From: Megalonaias nervosa
Lineage: Eukaryota > Mollusca > Bivalvia > Unionida > Unionidae
NCBI GenBank assembly: GCA_016617855.1
Contig: JAECUM010000829.1
Span: forward strand, 62,001 to 126,000
Direction: 5' to 3'
Length of the DNA stretch: 64,000 nt
Each line of letters starts with the position of its first letter. Position 1 is the stretch's first letter. The notes under the pieces are model-generated. The model saw nothing but the letters and a program-made list of their open reading frames with translations. It did not search any database and was not told the DNA's origin. Shown piece after piece: positions 59,215 through 64,000 of the stretch. Both the position numbers and the translations under genes were made by a program.

Positions 59215-59830
59215 GATATTTTTTCAGGTTGCATTCATTGTCAGTTCCAGTTTTATAAAGAGTTGGATAATGTGCAAAAAAGTGAGTTGCACGATTTGAT
59301 TGCTCAAGCTGTATTGGCTGGTCATTGATAAAAGTGAAAACAAAATGTAACCCAAGTGTGGCCCTGTGGGTCCCAATATATGATGTTCTTTTCTGGCATG
59401 CATTTTGAACTGCAGACAGGTTTTTGAAAAGAATGTCATGATCAACAAGGTCAAAAGCTTTCTGGAGTCTACAGAAATAAAATTATTTGAATTCACTTTA
59501 GTTATCTAGATGTCCTATGTTTTATGTACTGAATAGTTAGTTTTTGTATCAGCTTTGTTGCAAAGTTTATTGAATAGTTTTAAAAATGTTACCTGGATGG
59601 CCATTATCAGATTTGAGCAGATTCTTACAGTGGTCTTTTCTTGCCTTCTCATTTAAACTGTTAACCTTTTCTTGCCATGTTTGTGTTACTTGTTTTTGAC
59701 CTAAAACTTTCATTTTGTCTCTTGTTTTCTTAGCATCTAGTACTTCTGCATTCATCCTAGAAGGTATTGTTGGATGTTTTACTGTTTTAATAGGAGCATG
59801 TGCACCTATTTTGTTAAAGAACTTCATCCA
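59215..59830 (-). pseudogene. CR1/L2-like LINE reverse transcriptase relic
   Basis: On the minus strand, 59827-59567 encodes a basic linker of the kind found between endonuclease and RT (LNEKARKDHCKNLLKSDNG then HPGNIFKTIQ). About 60 bases later, 59490-59220 shows motif A as VD-x-QKAFDLVDHDILF split over two frames, then a decayed HLGYILF.LFIND-type block where PQGS and the following helix should be, and a FAHYPTLYKTG stretch where a FADDTT-type motif C is expected. The catalytic Asp pair is thus lost. The segment between linker and motif A is also shortened. A dead copy; clade assignment is by general motif resemblance. Confidence 0.65.
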
Positions 59831-59837
59831 GGGATTT

Positions 59838-60030
59838 GGAGCTGTGGTGGCTCAGTGGTGTGCTGGACTCCTGACTAAAAGCGTGTAGGTTTGAAACCTA
59901 TCATCAGACCAGCCTGTGTCAGCTACCATGGTATGTCATAGACAAAGCACTTTAATCCTATTGTCTCAGCACTAAAAATAACCTACTTGTGTTGTTGTGC
60001 TCTAAAGCACCAAAGCAAACCAAACAAATC
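59838..60030 (+). mobile_element. tRNA-headed SINE, family C
   Basis: Head GAGCTGTGGTGGCTCAGTGG, B-box GTAGGTTTGAAACC, body CCAGCCTGTGTCAGC, TACCATGGTATGTCAT, AAAGCACTTTAATCCTATTG and TCTCAGC. The tail (GTGCTCTAAAGCACC and A/C-rich sequence) differs from that of the copy at 37018-37200. Confidence 0.8.
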
Positions 60031-60479
60031 ATCCAGGAATCAAGGGCATCATCCAAGTTATCAAATAATTTAATAGTTTCTTATGGAACAGAATTCAGAT
60101 ATCAAGATTTGTATTTTATAGTGATGTGGCTGGTTGTTCATTGCGAATGAAGATTATTGTTTTTAGTTACACAGATGGGAAAATGATCTCTTACTAAAGG
60201 TGCATGTTATTACTGGTATACTGGTTTACTGTGGTATATTTTTACTGTGGTATGTACCATGGTACTTTTTCACTGTGATGGTACTTTGGTAGTTTTCGTC
60301 AGTATGGCATGTATTGAAATTTCAGAGTAATCTTGTGAAAAATTTCAATGATATTATTAGCACATTTTAATTTTTCGTGACAAACAGTTGATTACATATG
60401 CCAGTGTAGTGGACAAATGTGGTGTCGTGAGACATATTCAGGTGATTCTGATTTTAATAGTATCATTTTTAGTTGTTTA

Positions 60480-61440
60480 CTGTAGTATGCTAAGTACATG
60501 TATTCCTTTTTAAGATTGAGGATTATCATAACTTTTGTAGGAAAGCATTTGTTTTCTGTTCTAATTTTACATAATTTTCAGGTCCACTAAATATGTTCTT
60601 TTTTGTTGAGTCCACGTGTTTTATGTTGACTGGGCCTCTGATAAATATCTTGCTTTGGTGTTGGCATTCTACTTCCAGCCTATTATATCAGTAGTGCACA
60701 GCAGCTAATGAATTATAGGCTTCAGTGTCAACACTTCTATTTTTATCAACAAGATCTCTAATGTCAGCATAATGTCATTTACAGGGTGTCAGATATAATG
60801 TAAGCTTAGTAATCACACTTTAGTTGCAGTTTAGATTGTAACTTATACAGCTAAGTGGTGTAAAGTGCTCACCATTCCGGATCACTGCCGTCTCACCTCC
60901 GTCTGCATGGGTTCGAGTCTCAGGCTCAGCTAACGTGGGTATTTGAGAATGCTTGCCAGTAGCTTCTATTGAGTCGGTGGTTCTTCCGGGGTTTTTCTGG
61001 GTTCTTCTTCTACCAGTTACACTGGCAGCCATGTATAGCCTATCTTGTGCTGAAAAATGGCGTTAAACCCTACAACAACAACAACAACAACTTATATAAC
61101 AATTACAATGCAACTTCACCTGTTATAAGGTACTTACCATGTCATTTTCAGGTTGGTGGGTGGAGGGCACAATTCTCTTTAATCCTGAAAATTTCAAGAC
61201 AACTAATTTTTTTTTGGTCAAATAATATAATGGATATAATATGGTGTTATTTTGCTTTAAATTAGAGCAAGGTTTTTTTTTCTTCAGATATTGACAGACA
61301 GATATTTTAAAAAATACGTCAGGCCCCTGTCAGAGAACATGAAATTGTTGGTCCGAATATAATGGCTGCATACCATGGTGCATATCACAGTATGTTCAGA
61401 AATACCGATGTACCAAATATTTCATTGTAATCCAGCTCAA
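60480..61440. repeat. old dispersed repeat, copy B
   Basis: Counterpart of 1240-2885, in the same orientation. It lacks the hAT-like insertion of copy A (uninterrupted near 60756-60764) and carries a SINE at 60848-61088 that copy A lacks. Many CpG sites of copy A appear here as TG or CA. No coding domain was found. Confidence 0.65.
60848..61088 (+). mobile_element. tRNA-headed SINE, family A, 5'-diverged
   Basis: The head is worn (CAGCTAAGTGGTGTAAAGTG), the B-box GGGTTCGAGTCTCAGGC is clear, and the body continues GCTTGCCAGTAGCTTC, GGTGGTTCTTCCGGGG and ends GAAAAATGGCGTTAAACCC with (CAA)n. Flanked by AACTTATA at 60840-60847 and 61089-61096. It sits inside repeat copy B. Confidence 0.9.
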
Positions 61441-61500
61441 TGATGTATACATGTACTTAATTTTGCCACAAATATTGCAGCCAGATTGTTGGTATTAGTA

Positions 61501-61825
61501 TCAGACTGATCCGGTGGAATAAGTGGTTAGAGCATCCACCTTATGTGCTGGAGGTCATGGGTTCAAACCCTGGCAGAGTCATACCAAACACTTATAAAAA
61601 TGGAACTAGCAGCTACCTCACTTGGTGCTCAACATTAAGAAGGTTAGTTTTAGGACTGGCCGGCCTGATGTCAGGATAATGCGACTGGGTGGGACATGAT
61701 GCTACATGTCTGCGACATGGTGCCCCAGTGCTGGACATCACTATAAACTGCCACACTGCTGATATCATAGCGATGTGACTAAAATCATTAAAGCTACATT
61801 AAAAATAAAAAAAACACCAGAAACA
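61501..61825 (+). mobile_element. tRNA-headed SINE, family B, most complete copy
   Basis: Head GATCCGGTGGAATAAGTGG then TTAGAGCATCCACC, B-box GGGTTCAAACCC, then AGTCATACCAAACACTTATA, CACTTGGTGCTCAACATTAA, GACTGGCCGGCCTGATGTCA, GTGACTGGGTGGGACATGAT-type words, and a 3' end TAAAGCTACATTAAAAATAA. Candidate target duplication TGGTATTAGT at 61490-61499 and 61826-61835. Confidence 0.93.
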
Positions 61826-61977
61826 TGGTATTAGTGTTATATACATGTTTTTTTGTTATTAAGAATGCCATATAATCTATCCAGGTTTTAGCATTTCTTG
61901 GGTCATTCCAAAGATCATTATTCGTATCACCCATCATCATTGTTTCTTGATTATCATTTAAGGCCATTTCTAAAATA

Positions 61978-62195
61978 GGCCTGCCTCGCTTGGTGCTCAG
62001 CACTAAGAGGTTAGTGTTAGGACTGGTCAGTCCGGTGTCAGGATAGTGTGTATGGGTAGGACATGATGGTACATATATGCGGCATGATGCCCCAGTGCCA
62101 GACATCATTACTGACTGCCATTCTGCAAACATCGTAGCAATATGACTGAAAAATTGTTAAAGCTACGTTAAAAATGCCAAACATACACACACATT
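61978..62195 (+). mobile_element. SINE family B, headless copy
   Basis: Starts inside the body at CTGCCTCGCTTGGTGCTCAG and runs through TTAGGACTGGTCAGTCCGG, GGGTAGGACATGATG, ACATCGTAGCAATATGACTG to the CA-rich tail. The tRNA-like head is absent, i.e. it is 5'-truncated. Confidence 0.88.
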
Positions 62196-62359
62196 CTAAA
62201 AAAGGTATATGTGTTGTTATCCTTTTGTATTAAAAAGCATGATTTTATAGAAGACAGAAGATGGAATGATATAAATACAGTGGTCACTCAGAACAGCGTT
62301 GTTCAGGGTAACCATCTGTGTTCTTGCCTAATAAGCAAGGTATGTACAATATCATAACT

Positions 62360-62690
62360 ACATTTATCCATAAACTGAGAGTTATTATCATACTTGTGTT
62401 ATATTGGGGACTGTTGTATCCTGGATAATAAATGGTTTGATACGTTTATCATACAGAAACTGGGACCCATTGTTATGCTCACGTTTTATCTAGGACTGTG
62501 GTACACTGAGGTAGGTTCATTATCAGAAGTACATTCATCTAGAAAATGGGACCCATTATCATACTTGCATTATACAGCATTGGGGACTGTGGTATCCTGA
62601 ATGATAAATGGCATGATTAATGTCCTCCAGAAAATAGGCCCCAGTATCATACTTCTGTTATATGGGGGATTGTGGTTACCATGAACTTTA
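62360..62690. repeat. ~87-bp tandem repeat, four units
   Basis: Units share TATCATACTTG-GTTATA, GGGGACTGTGGTATCCTG and GAAA-TGGGACCCATT words; the phrase recurs near 62386, 62472, 62559 and 62647. The third repeat word is diverged in the second unit. Confidence 0.75.
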
Positions 62691-62695
62691 CAGAA

Positions 62696-63356
62696 GTAAA
62701 TGACTAATATTTTTGCATTTTTTGATGCAAAGCAAGAAGGGGAATTATTTGTCTTTGTGTAATCGAAGTTTGGAGAGAGAGGTTTCAAAATATCTTCATG
62801 CTTTATAGGAACCAAAATATCCGTTGCGTGATTTACAGTAATGTTGAAAAAAATTGCATTAAAAATTCAACTAAAATGTGCACATCGAACATATTAGAGG
62901 CATGCACTACCGTTGATTACATTGACTGAGTAAAATTAATCTGATATCAGTCTATCCATCCTGATTTGTTTACAGTTTGATGTATAGACTAATACATGTA
63001 CTTGTATCCAAAAACGAGGAAACATACATTGAGTATCAAGTATTACGAATGGTCCATAACAAAGTGTTTGTTCTCTGATGAATATGCAGTTTATGGGTGA
63101 CTCTCACTTACATTGTTCAACAACACTACATACAATTTTCTGCTGTTTAATGTAACATACACCTGACTTTGCTTAAAGTTTCTCACATAAATATATCAAA
63201 CTTCAGTTCTGGTTCCCTTAATCGTTAATAATAAAAATATGCTCCTGAAAGAAAAATCAATTTTTAAAAAAAAAAAATCATCATCTAAGGATGTGGCTGA
63301 TGTTGAACCAACCCATCACATCAAAAGTACTTGGAGATACAGCTGCAGGAACTCCT
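62696..63356. other. no recognisable feature
   Basis: AT-rich sequence; nothing supported. Confidence 0.45.
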
Positions 63357-63368
63357 TCCTTCCAAACT

Positions 63369-63611
63369 AATGTTGTTGTAGGGTTTAATGCCATTTTTCA
63401 GCTCAAGATAGGCTAGACATGGCGACCAGTGTAAATGGTGGAGGAAGAACCTGGGAAAACCCCGGAAAGAACCACCAACCCACAAGAAGCTACTGGCAAG
63501 CTTTCTCACATACCCACACTGGCCGAACCCGAGACTTGAACCCATGCAGACAGAGATGGCAGTGATCCGTAATGGTGAGCGCTATCAACCACTTGGCCAC
63601 TTGGGGCCCCC
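63369..63611 (-). mobile_element. tRNA-headed SINE, family A, full length
   Basis: On the minus strand: GGGGCCCCAAGTGGCCAAGT head, GGGTTCAAGTCTCGGG B-box, GTGAGAAAGCTTGCCAGTAG, GGTGGTTCTTTCCGGGG, and a 3' end GAAAAATGGCATTAAACCC followed by (CAA)n. Flanked by a perfect 12-bp target duplication TCCTTCCAAACT at 63357-63368 and 63612-63623. Confidence 0.95.
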
Positions 63612-63623
63612 TCCTTCCAAACT

Positions 63624-63862
63624 GAGCAAATGATACTAAGATTCTACCTTTGAAAATGACCTTGTAAGGGATTGACTATTTAGTGTTAGGAAAGGTTGTG
63701 CCTGGGATTTTCTTTTGAACATAGATATTTTGTTTTACTTCCCCAAAATATTGTTGTGAAGTCTCATATATTAGTTAATGCAACAGAAGACATGGATATT
63801 TTTCTGATCTTCTTGTTACATTAACAAATTTTTCTGTTAATTATCCGGCACATGGACAGATT

Positions 63863-63868
<6 letters not shown>
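63624..63868. other. no recognisable feature
   Basis: Unremarkable AT-rich sequence before the final (TA)n tract. Confidence 0.45.

Positions 63869-63931
<63 letters not shown>
63869..63931. repeat. (TA)n microsatellite
   Basis: TA run of about 31 units close to the end of the window. Confidence 0.97.
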
Positions 63932-63939
<8 letters not shown>

Positions 63940-64000
63940 GATATTTTCTTTTACTGCATAAATACTAGATATATTTCATTGTGTAGTAGAAAAAACTTAT

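Overview
This window is eukaryotic, AT-rich and repeat-dominated. I find no host protein-coding gene, rRNA gene or functional tRNA gene that I can support. Three tRNA-headed SINE families, several hAT-like non-autonomous DNA transposons, a DIRS-type tyrosine recombinase relic, I/Nimb-, Tx1/L1- and CR1/L2-like LINE relics, many minisatellites and long (TA)n tracts all point to an animal. A lophotrochozoan, perhaps a bivalve mollusc, is my best guess, but from general familiarity only. The window is best read as intergenic or deep-intronic sequence packed with transposable-element relics.

Layout. 0-10 kb: microsatellites, two small hAT-like elements with 8-bp target-site duplications (1555-1841 and 3124-3280), one larger hAT-like element (8981-9451), and an old repeat (about 1240-2885) whose second copy lies near the far end (60480-61440). 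10-22 kb: a 53-bp minisatellite, SINE copies, a precisely bounded hAT-like element (14110-14319), a degenerate ~170-bp tandem array, a 40-bp array, and a 2.7-kb satellite that switches from a 61-bp to a 58-bp unit. 22-32 kb: two foldback elements, an unexplained short ORF with a nuclear-localisation-like tail (23953-24168), a pogo/Tigger-like element and a strong G-quadruplex motif. 32-37 kb: a 37-bp array with a 110-bp higher-order repeat, then a 2.9-kb inverted-repeat transposon carrying a second transposon nested inside it.

38-55 kb: a Tx1/L1-like LINE relic; a ~52-bp minisatellite family found at three places; a GC-rich island; a degenerate array; a 5.3-kb minus-strand LINE (ORF1-like, endonuclease, reverse transcriptase, RNase H, 3' UTR, A tail) whose reverse transcriptase has lost the segment expected to carry its catalytic centre; and a 29-bp minisatellite with a SINE inserted in it. 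55-64 kb: a 30-bp array, a DIRS tyrosine recombinase relic, a CR1/L2-like reverse transcriptase relic, more SINEs, an 87-bp array and a final (TA)n tract.

The retroelement relics all carry stops, frameshifts or deletions, so none looks able to move itself. The SINEs need LINE proteins supplied from elsewhere, and the small DNA elements need transposase supplied from elsewhere.
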